Assembly: GCA_947625845.1 (NCBI GenBank)
Contig: CANQQB010000015.1
Span: 1 to 39,405, forward strand
Length of the DNA stretch: 39,405 nt
Direction of reading: 5' to 3'
Source: an uncultured Oscillospiraceae bacterium
Lineage (GTDB): Bacteria; Bacillota; Clostridia; Oscillospirales; Oscillospiraceae
Positions 32,499 to 39,405 of the stretch are shown here, piece by piece; within the stretch, counting starts at the first letter, position 1, and every line of letters starts with the position of its first letter. The notes under the pieces are model-generated. The model saw nothing but the letters and a program-made list of their open reading frames with translations. It did not search any database and had not been told where the DNA came from. The position numbers were made by a program, and so were the translations under genes.

Positions 32499-33805
32499 AA
32501 AAAGTCACGAACCGCGCGCTCTCCGTGCTGGTGCTGGCCGCGCTGGTGGTGACCGGTCTGGGCGTGTACATGTTCCGGCTGGTGCGGGACGGGGGCGACT
32601 GGGCCACGTTTTACGCCAACGACAGCATCTATACCGACGGGCTTTTGAACCGGGGCTCCGTCACGGATAGAAACGGCGCCGTGCTGGCCGCCGCGGGCGA
32701 GGACGGGTTCCACTACGCCGAAAACGGCTCCGTGCGCCGGGGGTGCCTGCACGTGGTGGGCGATCTGGAGGGCAACATCGGCACAAGCGTGCTGAGCATC
32801 TTCCGGGATAAGTTCATCAACTACTCCTTCCTGACTGGCACCACCACCAAGGGCGGGTCCATGAAGCTGACGTTGGACGCGGACATATCCACTGCGGCCT
32901 ACGACGCGCTGGGCAGCAACAAGGGTACGGTGCTGGTGTGCAACTACCAGACCGGGGAGATACTGTGCATGGTGTCCACGCCGGGGTGGGACCCGGAGCA
33001 GGGCGTGCCGTCAGAGCCCGGCGACGGGGCGTTCATCAACCGGGCCGTCAGCTCCACGTTCACGCCGGGGTCCGTGTTCAAGCTGGTGACCATGGCCGCC
33101 GCCATCGAGAATATCCCCGATATCTGGGACCAGACCTTCACCTGCACCGGCAGCACCGTGATAGGCGGGCAGACCGTCAAGTGCTCCGGCACCCACGGGA
33201 CCATCACCGTGGAACAGGCGCTGGCGTGCTCCTGCAACGTGGCGTTTGGGGAGATATCCCGTCAGCTTGGGGGAGCGCTCATCAGCCGGTATGCGGAGAA
33301 ATACGGCCTCACCAGTGCCCATACTCTCAACAAGGATATCCCCACCGCCGCAGGCAGCGCTCCCGCCGCAACCGGCGACGGCGACGCCGCCTGGGAGGGC
33401 ATCGGCCAGTACGAGGACCTGGTGAACCCCTACGCGTTCCTGCGGTTCGTCGCCGCCATCGGCAACGGGGGCACCGTGGTGGAGCCGACCATATTGTACG
33501 GCAAGCGCTGCGGGACTACCGAGCTTATGGAGCCGTCCACGGCCAAGACGCTCTCGGAGATGATGAGCTACAACGTGGCCTATGAGTACGGCGGCGCGGG
33601 CAATTTTCCGGGGCTGGAGCTGCACGCCAAGACCGGCACCGCCGAGACCTACGGCGGCTCCCACGCCTGGTTCGCCGGGTTTATCACCAACGCCAACGCG
33701 CCGCTGGCCTTCGTGGTCCTGGCCGAGCGGGCCGGCAGCGGCTACGGCGTGGCCGCGCCGATCGCGAGGACGGTATTACAGAAAGCCGTACAAGTGCTGG
33801 GGTGA
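32495..33805 (+). CDS. pbpA: Class B penicillin-binding protein (PbpA-like transpeptidase)
   Basis: This 436-residue protein has an N-terminal anchor (about residues 8-29) and an extracytoplasmic transpeptidase domain. The three active-site motifs are S193-V-F-K196, S246-C-N248 and K379-T-G381. It crosslinks peptidoglycan made by its SEDS partner, whose gene it overlaps by four bases (ATGA). Pairing of FHA-containing, FtsW/RodA and PbpA genes is known from actinobacteria; here FHA and FtsW are fused. The pedestal domain is short compared with PBP2 or PBP3. The gene symbol is by analogy. Confidence 0.92.
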   Translation: MKKVTNRALSVLVLAALVVTGLGVYMFRLVRDGGDWATFYANDSIYTDGLLNRGSVTDRNGAVLAAAGEDGFHYAENGSVRRGCLHVVGDLEGNIGTSVLSIFRDKFINYSFLTGTTTKGGSMKLTLDADISTAAYDALGSNKGTVLVCNYQTGEILCMVSTPGWDPEQGVPSEPGDGAFINRAVSSTFTPGSVFKLVTMAAAIENIPDIWDQTFTCTGSTVIGGQTVKCSGTHGTITVEQALACSCNVAFGEISRQLGGALISRYAEKYGLTSAHTLNKDIPTAAGSAPAATGDGDAAWEGIGQYEDLVNPYAFLRFVAAIGNGGTVVEPTILYGKRCGTTELMEPSTAKTLSEMMSYNVAYEYGGAGNFPGLELHAKTGTAETYGGSHAWFAGFITNANAPLAFVVLAERAGSGYGVAAPIARTVLQKAVQVLG

Positions 33806-33818
33806 TATTACCGCTTAT

Positions 33819-34089
33819 GGCCCCCTTGTGAAAGGGGGCTGGCAGCGCGAAGTGCTGACTGGGGGATTGTCGTCGCCGCTCGCTGGGCTAGGCCGGGATT
33901 CGCCGCAAGCGGCAAACCCCGGATAGCCAGCGGCGCCTCCTCTCCCCACGCGGTAAGCGTGCCGCGTGGGGACCCCACGGCAATCCCCCCGCCCGCCGAT
34001 GGCGGGCACCCCCCTTTGACAAGGGGGGCTTCCACAATGTGCGGCTTCGCCGCGGATCAGATATCCTTACACAGGGGGCCGCAATAAGG
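33819..34089. repeat. Dispersed GC-rich hairpin repeat, copy C
   Basis: It begins GCCCCCTTGTGAAAGGGGGC and includes CCGCCCGCCGATGGCGGGC with CCCCCCTTTGACAAGGGGGG (shared with copy B). It also includes CGGATAGCCAGCGGC plus GCGTGCCGCGTGGGG, which occur in inverted orientation in copy D. It separates the PBP gene from the ABC-F gene and can terminate the former. No gene is visible. Confidence 0.75.
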
Positions 34090-34099
34090 AAAACAATAT

Positions 34100-35983
34100 A
34101 TGATCGATATATCGCTGCAAAATGTGAAAAAGGGCTTCGGGGGGACGGAGATCCTCCGGGGCGTGAGCTTTGACGTACAGGCCGGGGAGCGGGTGGCGCT
34201 GCTGGGTCCCAACGGGGCCGGCAAGACAACCCTGCTTCGCGTGCTCACCGGCGCGCTGGAACCGGACGAGGGGACCGTGGTCTTGGCCGCGGGCAAGCGG
34301 GTGGGACTGATCTCCCAGATACCCGTCTATCCGGAGGGGTACACCACCGAGGATGTGCTCCGCTCCGCGTTCCGGCACCTGGACCGTATCCGGGAGAAGA
34401 TGACGGCTTTGGAGGCCGCGATGCAGACCGACGACTCCCCCGCCACTCTGGCAAGGTACGACGCGCTGGCGGCGGAATACGACAGGCTGGGGGGCTATAA
34501 CACCGACTTTGAGCGGGACAGGGTTGCCAACGGCCTGGACATCGGCCCCGCTATGCGGGCGCAGCAGTTCGACAGCCTCTCCGGCGGGGAGAAGACGCGG
34601 GTGAATCTGGCGCGGCTTTTATTGGAGGACACGGACATATTGCTGCTGGACGAGCCCACCAACCATTTGGACCTCAAGAGCACCCAGTGGCTGGAGGATT
34701 TTCTGCTGCGCTTTCCGGGCACCGTGCTCACTGTGAGCCACGACAGGTGGTTTCTGGACACGGTAGTCCAAAGGACCATCGAGCTGGACCAGGGGGTGTG
34801 CCGGTTTTACGCGGGCAACTACAGCTTCTATATCGCCGAAAAGCAGCGGCGGTATCAGGAGATGCAGCGGCAGTACGAAAAGAGCCAGCGGGAGATCGCC
34901 CATTTGGAGCAGGCGGCCAGGGACCTGCGGCTGTGGGCGTTTCTGGGCAACGACAAGCTCTATAAGCGGGCGTTTTCCATGGAAAAGCGTATCGCCAAAT
35001 TGCAGACGGCTCCCAAGCCCACGAGAGAACGGAAGCTCAACGTCAGGTTCAAGGAGCGGGAACTGTTGGGCGACGAGGCGCTGGTGATAGACGACCTGGG
35101 CAAGAGCTTCGGGGACAAGAAGCTCTTCGAGCACCTGGAGCTTTTGATACGGCCCGGCGAGCGGGTGGCCGTCATGGGCGACAACGGCAGCGGCAAATCC
35201 ACGCTGGTGAAGATCATTCTGGGGGAAGTTACCCCCGACGCGGGGTATACCCGGTTAGGGCCCGCCGTGCGCACGGCGTACCTGCCACAGCAGGTGACCT
35301 TCGACCACCCCGAGCGGACACTGGCGGACACGCTCATATACGACGACAAAGCCCTGCCTCAGGACGCGCGGGACCGGCTGGCCGCGTTCAACTTCACCGG
35401 CGAGGACGTATTCAAGACCGTGGGCAGTCTCTCCGGCGGGGAGCAGAGCCGGCTGCGGCTGTGTATGCTCATGAAGTCGGACATCAACTTTCTCATTCTG
35501 GACGAGCCGACGAATCACCTGGATATCGCCAGCCGGGAGTGGATCGAAAACGCTCTGGACGATTACGGCGGGACGCTGCTGTTCGTCAGCCACGACCGGT
35601 GGTTCACGGACCGATTCGCCACCCGGATATGGGAGCTCAAGGAGGGCGCTCTCACGGACTTCGCCGGGGGGTACACGGAATTTCAGGCCTACAAGGCCCG
35701 GCAGACGGAGCTCGATCTGGCCGCCAAGCACCATGAGGCCAAGGCCCCCAGGTCGCCAAAACAGGCCCGGCCCGTCCGTGCCGGCGACCCGGCCAAAAGG
35801 CTGGCCCGGCTGGAACGGGAGATCGAAAAGCTGGAGAGCGCCATCGGCGCGCTGACGGCGCAGGAGGAAGAGCACGCCACGGACTACCAAAAGCTCATGG
35901 AGCTGGGGGAGGAAAAGGCGGCTTTGCAGGAAAAGCTGGACGGCCTGTATGGCGAGTGGGAGGCGCTGGCGGAGGATGGGTGA
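34100..35983 (+). CDS. ABC-F family ATPase
   Basis: This 627-residue soluble protein has two ABC domains in one chain and no membrane segments. The first domain has Walker A GPNGAGKT (36-43), signature LSGGEKTR and Walker B LLLDEPTNHLD. The second has GDNGSGKST (about residue 360), LSGGEQSR and LILDEPTNHLD. A linker helix rich in Arg, Gln and Lys lies between them (RRYQEMQRQYEKSQREIAHL). A C-terminal coiled coil (RLARLEREIEKLESAIGALT) is of the Uup/YdiF type. ABC-F proteins act on ribosomes. AAGGA lies nine bases before the ATG. Antibiotic protection cannot be inferred. Confidence 0.93.
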   Translation: MIDISLQNVKKGFGGTEILRGVSFDVQAGERVALLGPNGAGKTTLLRVLTGALEPDEGTVVLAAGKRVGLISQIPVYPEGYTTEDVLRSAFRHLDRIREKMTALEAAMQTDDSPATLARYDALAAEYDRLGGYNTDFERDRVANGLDIGPAMRAQQFDSLSGGEKTRVNLARLLLEDTDILLLDEPTNHLDLKSTQWLEDFLLRFPGTVLTVSHDRWFLDTVVQRTIELDQGVCRFYAGNYSFYIAEKQRRYQEMQRQYEKSQREIAHLEQAARDLRLWAFLGNDKLYKRAFSMEKRIAKLQTAPKPTRERKLNVRFKERELLGDEALVIDDLGKSFGDKKLFEHLELLIRPGERVAVMGDNGSGKSTLVKIILGEVTPDAGYTRLGPAVRTAYLPQQVTFDHPERTLADTLIYDDKALPQDARDRLAAFNFTGEDVFKTVGSLSGGEQSRLRLCMLMKSDINFLILDEPTNHLDIASREWIENALDDYGGTLLFVSHDRWFTDRFATRIWELKEGALTDFAGGYTEFQAYKARQTELDLAAKHHEAKAPRSPKQARPVRAGDPAKRLARLEREIEKLESAIGALTAQEEEHATDYQKLMELGEEKAALQEKLDGLYGEWEALAEDG

Positions 35984-36737
35984 GCGCACACGGGCGCAAA
36001 AAGCGCTGTATATCGCGGCAGGCCTCTGTCTCGCGGCCAGTATATTCTGTGGGTTCGTACCCGTGGGCTACCAGATGTCGGCGCTGGTGTTTCTGGCGCT
36101 GAGCGTGTGGCTGGCGCTGTTCGCGCTGTTTTCCCGGCGCAATACCCGCGTCAGCCGGACCATGCGGGCGCTGCTGGCGCTGGCCATCGTGGTGGGGTTT
36201 CCCCTGTTTCTCGTGGCGGAGATACCGGTGCTGCGGGACGCGCGGGGCAGCGAGGATACCACCGCGCCATGGCTCATCGTCTGCGGCGCGGGGGTGAACG
36301 GCTCCACCCCCTCCCGCTCCATGACCGACAGGCTGGAAAAGACACTGGAGTGGATGGACGAAAACCCCGGCAGCGCGGTCATACTGTCCGGCGGGCAGGG
36401 ACCGGGCGAGGACCTGTCCGAGGCTCAGGCGATGCGCGGCTGGCTCGCGGCCAGAGGCGTGGACACGGACAGGCTCTTATTGGAGGATAAATCCTCCAAC
36501 AGCTATGAAAACCTGGTCAACTCCCTGGCGCTTATCCAGGCCGATGGCGGGGACAGCGCCGGGAAGGTGGCCATACTGTCCAGCGAGTATCACCTGCACC
36601 GGCTGGGCTGGATGGCGAAAAAGCTGGGCTGTGAGCCGGTATTGGTGGCCGCGCGGACGACGAAAGTCAGCCTGTTTATTAATTACGCCATCCGCGAGGC
36701 GTGCGGCATGTGGAAAATATGGCTGCTCGGCATGTGA
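35976..36737 (+). CDS. YdcF/SanA-like DUF218 membrane protein
   Basis: This protein of about 253 residues has three hydrophobic segments in its first 95 residues, then an extracytoplasmic or cytoplasmic DUF218 domain: PWLIVCGAGVNGSTPS, ILSGGQGPGEDLSEAQAM, and SSNSYENLVNS followed by KVAILSSEYHLHRLGWMA. The family binds nucleotide-like ligands or acts in envelope integrity; its reaction is not settled. I chose the ATG at 35976, which overlaps the ABC-F stop by eight bases, though an in-frame ATG at 35949 is possible. It is probably cotranscribed with the ABC-F gene. Confidence 0.85.
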   Translation: MGERTRAQKALYIAAGLCLAASIFCGFVPVGYQMSALVFLALSVWLALFALFSRRNTRVSRTMRALLALAIVVGFPLFLVAEIPVLRDARGSEDTTAPWLIVCGAGVNGSTPSRSMTDRLEKTLEWMDENPGSAVILSGGQGPGEDLSEAQAMRGWLAARGVDTDRLLLEDKSSNSYENLVNSLALIQADGGDSAGKVAILSSEYHLHRLGWMAKKLGCEPVLVAARTTKVSLFINYAIREACGMWKIWLLGM

Positions 36738-36775
36738 GCGGCCTGCAAACATAAGGAAAGAAGGAACAAACGACT

Positions 36776-37153
36776 ATGCTGGAAAAGACCCACACACCCG
36801 ACGCGCCGGAGGCCATCGGTCCCTACTCCCAGGCCGTATCCGCCGGCGGCTTCTTATTCGCCTCCGGCCAGATCGCCCTGATGCCCGGCACCGGGGCCAT
36901 CGACGGAGCGTCCATCGGCGAGCAGACCGATAGGGCCTGCCGGAACGTACAGGCCATTTTGCAGGCCAACGGCCTTACGTTCGAGGACGTGGTGAAGACC
37001 ACCTGCTACCTGGTGCATATGGGCGACTTCGCCGCCTTTAACGAGGTCTACGCCAAATACTTCACCGGCCGGCCGGCACGGTCCTGCGTGGCGGTGAAGG
37101 AGCTGCCCAAGGGCGCGCTGTGCGAGATCGAGGTCGTCGCCAGGCTGCGGTGA
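36776..37153 (+). CDS. ridA: RidA family reactive-imine deaminase
   Basis: The 125-residue product has the RidA opening (HTPDAPEAIGPYSQAV), the middle GFLFASGQIAL and the catalytic arginine in RPARSCVAVKELPKGALCEIEVVA. RidA hydrolyses reactive enamine/imine intermediates such as 2-aminoacrylate made by pyridoxal-phosphate enzymes; it is a cytosolic trimer. Length is typical. AAGGA precedes the ATG at ten bases. The gene lies 38 bases after the YdcF-like gene and ends before the flavodiiron promoter. Confidence 0.95.
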   Translation: MLEKTHTPDAPEAIGPYSQAVSAGGFLFASGQIALMPGTGAIDGASIGEQTDRACRNVQAILQANGLTFEDVVKTTCYLVHMGDFAAFNEVYAKYFTGRPARSCVAVKELPKGALCEIEVVARLR

Positions 37154-37162
37154 CTGTCAGTC

Positions 37163-37191
37163 TTGCAACTTGTCCCATATATGGGTATAAT
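37163..37191 (+). promoter_or_regulatory. Promoter of the flavodiiron-rubredoxin genes with internal palindrome
   Basis: TTGCAA (37163-37168), a 17-base spacer and TATAAT (37186-37191). The last 12 bases of the spacer are the perfect palindrome CCCATATATGGG (37174-37185), a likely operator that would block RNA polymerase when occupied. Confidence 0.65.
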
Positions 37192-37226
37192 AGGATAACA
37201 TTTTGAAATCCCAAGGAGGAAAACGC

Positions 37227-39080
37227 ATGTACTGTGTGAAAAAGGTCACCGAGTCCGTCAGCTGGATCGGCGGCAACGACCGGCGCATCAGCCTTTTTGA
37301 GAACGTGTACCCCGTGCCGAACGGGGTGAGCTACAACTCCTATTTCGTCAAGGACACCCAGAACGTGGTGGTGGACACGGTGGACCGTTCCGTCCGGGAC
37401 GTGTTCTTCGAGAACATCGCCCACCTGCTGGACGGCGAGGACCTGCACTTCCTCATCGTCAACCACATGGAGCCGGACCACGCCGCCACCATCGAGGAGC
37501 TGGCCCTGCGCTATCCCAATGCGAAAATCGTGTGCAACGCCAAGATCGCGGCCATGATGAAGCAGTTTTTCTGTTTCGACGTGGACAGCCGGGTCCATCT
37601 GGTCAAAGAGGGCGACACCCTCTGCACCGGCACGCACACCTTCGCCTTCGTGATGGCCCCCATGGTCCACTGGCCGGAGGTCATGATGACCTATGAAACC
37701 AGCGAAAAGCTCCTGTTCTCCGCGGACGCCTTCGGCTCCTTCGGGGCGCTGGACGGCGGCATCTTCGCCGACAGGGCCTCCATGGACAAGGTGTACATGG
37801 ACGAGGCAAGGCGGTATTACACCAACATCGTGGGCAAGTACGGCAACCAGGTCCAGGCGGTGCTGAAAAAGGCCGCCGGGCTGGATATCGCCATGATATG
37901 CCCCCTGCACGGGTACGTCTGGCGGCGGAACATCGGGGACTTCATCGACAAGTACGTCCACTGGAGCGGGTACACCCCGGAGGACAGCGAGGTGCTGATC
38001 GCCTACGCGTCCGTGTACGGCCACACGGAAAACGCCGCCGAGATCGTCGCGGCGCGGCTGGCCGAACAGGGCGTGCGCAGCGTGCTGTACGACGTGTCCG
38101 TGACCCATGCGTCCACCATCGTGGCCGAGGCGTTCCGGTGCAGCCATATCGTGTTCGCCTCCACCACCTATAACGCCGGCATATTCGTGAACATGGAAAA
38201 CCTCCTGCACGATATCGCGGCCCACAACCTGCAAAACCGGACCGTGGCGCTGGTGGAGAACGGCTCCTGGGCTCCCACGGCGGGCAAGCTCATGCGGGAT
38301 ATCCTGGCGCCGATGAAGAACATGACCATCCTGGACGCGTCCCTGACCCTCCGCTCGGCGTTGAAGGAGGACCAGTTGGGGCAGCTCCAGGCCCTGGCCG
38401 ACGCGGTGGCCGCCGATATAAAGGCGCAGGAGGACGCCGCTCACGCCAAAAACGCCAAGGAGCCCTCCGCCATCGACTCCGCCGCCATCCGTACCCTCAG
38501 CTACGGCCTGTTCGTGCTGACCGCAAAGGATGGGCAGAAGGACAACGGCTGCATCATCAACACCGTCCAGCAGGTCACCGGCAAGCCCCTGCGGGTGTCT
38601 ATCGCGGTGAATAAGGAAAATTACACCCACGATATGGTCGCCAAGACCGGGGTGTTCAATGTGTCCGTGCTGACCACCGCGGCGCCTATGAGCCTTTTCG
38701 AGCACTTCGGCTTTGAGTCCGGCCGGAATACGGAAAAGCTGGCGGGGTACGTGGACGCGGCCAAGAGCGCCAACGGTCTTTGCTACCTGACCCGGTACGC
38801 CAACGCCTATATCGCCGCGAAGGTGGTCCAGGCCGTGGACTGCGGCACCCATACCCTGTTCATCGCCGACGTGACCGAGGCGAAAAAGCTCTCCGACGAG
38901 CAAAGCTGCACCTATCAGTACTACTTCGACCACATCAAGCCCAAGCCCCCCGTGCTGGAGAAGAAAAAGGGCTTCGTGTGCAAGGTCTGCGGCTACGTGT
39001 ACGAGGGGGACGAGCTGCCCGCCGATTTCGTGTGCCCGCTGTGTAAGCACGGCCCCGAGGACTTTGAGCCTTTGGGCTGA
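37227..39080 (+). CDS. Flavodiiron protein fused to flavin reductase and rubredoxin domains
   Basis: This 617-residue cytosolic protein reduces O2 (or NO) to protect an anaerobe. Domains in order: a metallo-beta-lactamase diiron domain (about 1-250) with ligands His80, Glu82, Asp84, His85, His148, Asp167 and His228; a flavodoxin domain (about 255-395, [15 protein letters not shown]); a flavin-reductase domain (about 425-560, [19 protein letters not shown]); and a C-terminal rubredoxin (about 582-617) with CKVCGY and CPLC. It therefore combines what in Moorella are FprA and Hrb (high-molecular-weight rubredoxin). I chose ATG 37227, since AAGGAGG ends seven bases before it. Confidence 0.93.
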   Translation: MYCVKKVTESVSWIGGNDRRISLFENVYPVPNGVSYNSYFVKDTQNVVVDTVDRSVRDVFFENIAHLLDGEDLHFLIVNHMEPDHAATIEELALRYPNAKIVCNAKIAAMMKQFFCFDVDSRVHLVKEGDTLCTGTHTFAFVMAPMVHWPEVMMTYETSEKLLFSADAFGSFGALDGGIFADRASMDKVYMDEARRYYTNIVGKYGNQVQAVLKKAAGLDIAMICPLHGYVWRRNIGDFIDKYVHWSGYTPEDSEVLIAYASVYGHTENAAEIVAARLAEQGVRSVLYDVSVTHASTIVAEAFRCSHIVFASTTYNAGIFVNMENLLHDIAAHNLQNRTVALVENGSWAPTAGKLMRDILAPMKNMTILDASLTLRSALKEDQLGQLQALADAVAADIKAQEDAAHAKNAKEPSAIDSAAIRTLSYGLFVLTAKDGQKDNGCIINTVQQVTGKPLRVSIAVNKENYTHDMVAKTGVFNVSVLTTAAPMSLFEHFGFESGRNTEKLAGYVDAAKSANGLCYLTRYANAYIAAKVVQAVDCGTHTLFIADVTEAKKLSDEQSCTYQYYFDHIKPKPPVLEKKKGFVCKVCGYVYEGDELPADFVCPLCKHGPEDFEPLG

Positions 39081-39100
39081 GAAATAAGGAGGATAAAAAT

Positions 39101-39256
39101 ATGAAGTACGTTTGCGATCTGTGCGGCTGGACCTATGACGAGGCCGCCGGCGACCCGGAACACGGTATCGCTCCCGGCACCAAGTGGGAGGACCTGCCCG
39201 CCGATTTCGAGTGCCCCCTGTGCGGCGCGGGGAAAGAGAGTTTCAGCAAAGAGTGA
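39101..39256 (+). CDS. Rubredoxin
   Basis: The 51-residue product has both iron-binding pairs, CDLCG (Cys5, Cys8) and CPLCG (Cys38, Cys41), and the family strand [22 protein letters not shown]. It carries one electron per Fe(Cys)4 centre and likely feeds the adjacent flavodiiron protein, although that protein also has its own rubredoxin domain. AAGGAGG lies eight bases before the ATG, 20 bases after the previous stop, so the two are cotranscribed. Confidence 0.95.
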   Translation: MKYVCDLCGWTYDEAAGDPEHGIAPGTKWEDLPADFECPLCGAGKESFSKE

Positions 39257-39259
39257 AAA

Positions 39260-39405
39260 GCCGGTCCCCTCGTCATAGGGGAGAAAGCGGCGCCAGCCGC
39301 ACATTGTTGACGGCCCCCCTGTGTAAGGGGGGCTGTCACGCGCCTATTGGGGCCCCCGCGCGGCACGCTTGTCGCGTGGGGAGAGGAGGAGCCGCTGGCT
39401 ATCCG
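39260..39405. repeat. Dispersed GC-rich hairpin repeat, copy D (cut by window end)
   Basis: Modules include GCCCCCCTGTGTAAGGGGGGC and a 46-base segment from GCGGCACGCTT to GGCTATCCG that is nearly identical, in inverted orientation, to part of copy C. It follows the rubredoxin gene and may terminate it. It continues past the end of the window. Confidence 0.7.

Noticed and set aside
33819-34089. CRISPR array
   Set aside because: The repeats here and in the other copies are palindromic modules of varying order and spacing, with no unit repeat plus unique spacers, and no cas genes are present.
37062-39050. Minus-strand frame of 662 codons opposite the flavodiiron gene
   Set aside because: Shadow frame with His/Val/Gly-rich low-complexity content and no start signals.

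Overview
The window looks like a GC-rich, Gram-positive anaerobe of the Clostridia, most likely an Oscillospiraceae-type gut bacterium. This is inferred from a V-type ATPase operon, a fused flavodiiron/rubredoxin protein, an FHA-FtsW/PBP pair, strong purine-rich ribosome binding sites, sigma-A-like promoters and GC-rich hairpin repeats between genes. No species assignment can be made from the sequence alone.

Layout. Positions 1-8985 (minus strand) hold tRNA-Arg(CCT) downstream of a complete nine-gene V-type ATPase operon in the order ntpF-I-K-E-C-G-A-B-D; the membrane ring subunit carries the Na+-ligand pattern known from Enterococcus. Positions 9017-10752 (minus) hold a DUF1643 gene and a DUF2974 hydrolase-like gene. 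Positions 10790-15287 (plus) hold a U32-family protein, a MntP manganese exporter and glutaminyl-tRNA synthetase. A non-coding-looking stretch (15253-15584) contains a 27-codon ORF on the minus strand, fully overlapped by a candidate antisense RNA with its own consensus promoter and terminator; it resembles a type I toxin-antitoxin locus. Then come radC (minus), rodA (plus), and DUF975, Gx-transporter and NusG-domain-II genes (minus). At 20047-20407 lie two overlapping small peptide genes with double-glycine-type leaders, the first of them out of frame at a homopolymer.

Positions 20993-30635 are a foreign, AT-richer integrative element of about 9.6 kb, bounded by 12-bp direct repeats (TAACAGTTTACA). 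It encodes a tyrosine integrase, an excisionase-like protein, a radical SAM protein, an HU-like protein, a hairpin-rich intergenic region, a DUF5659 protein, an HNH-like 403-residue protein, a DUF2442/ribbon-helix-helix pair, a divergent operon of small unknown genes, and a serine recombinase. No relaxase, coupling protein or capsid gene is visible. The right-hand repeat contains the -35 hexamer of the promoter of the next chromosomal operon, so insertion leaves that promoter intact.

Positions 30690-39405 (plus) return to GC-rich chromosome: an FHA-FtsW fusion overlapping a class B penicillin-binding protein, an ABC-F ATPase, a YdcF-like membrane protein, RidA, a four-domain flavodiiron-flavin reductase-rubredoxin fusion with a 12-bp palindrome inside its promoter, and a separate rubredoxin. 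Four patches of GC-rich hairpin repeats (about 19821, 20598, 33819 and 39260) belong to one dispersed family.

The best candidates for something undescribed are the antisense-covered 27-codon ORF, the double-glycine peptide pair, the structured region at 25100-25400 in the element, and the three-copy CGCTAGC operator array controlling the element's divergent promoters.
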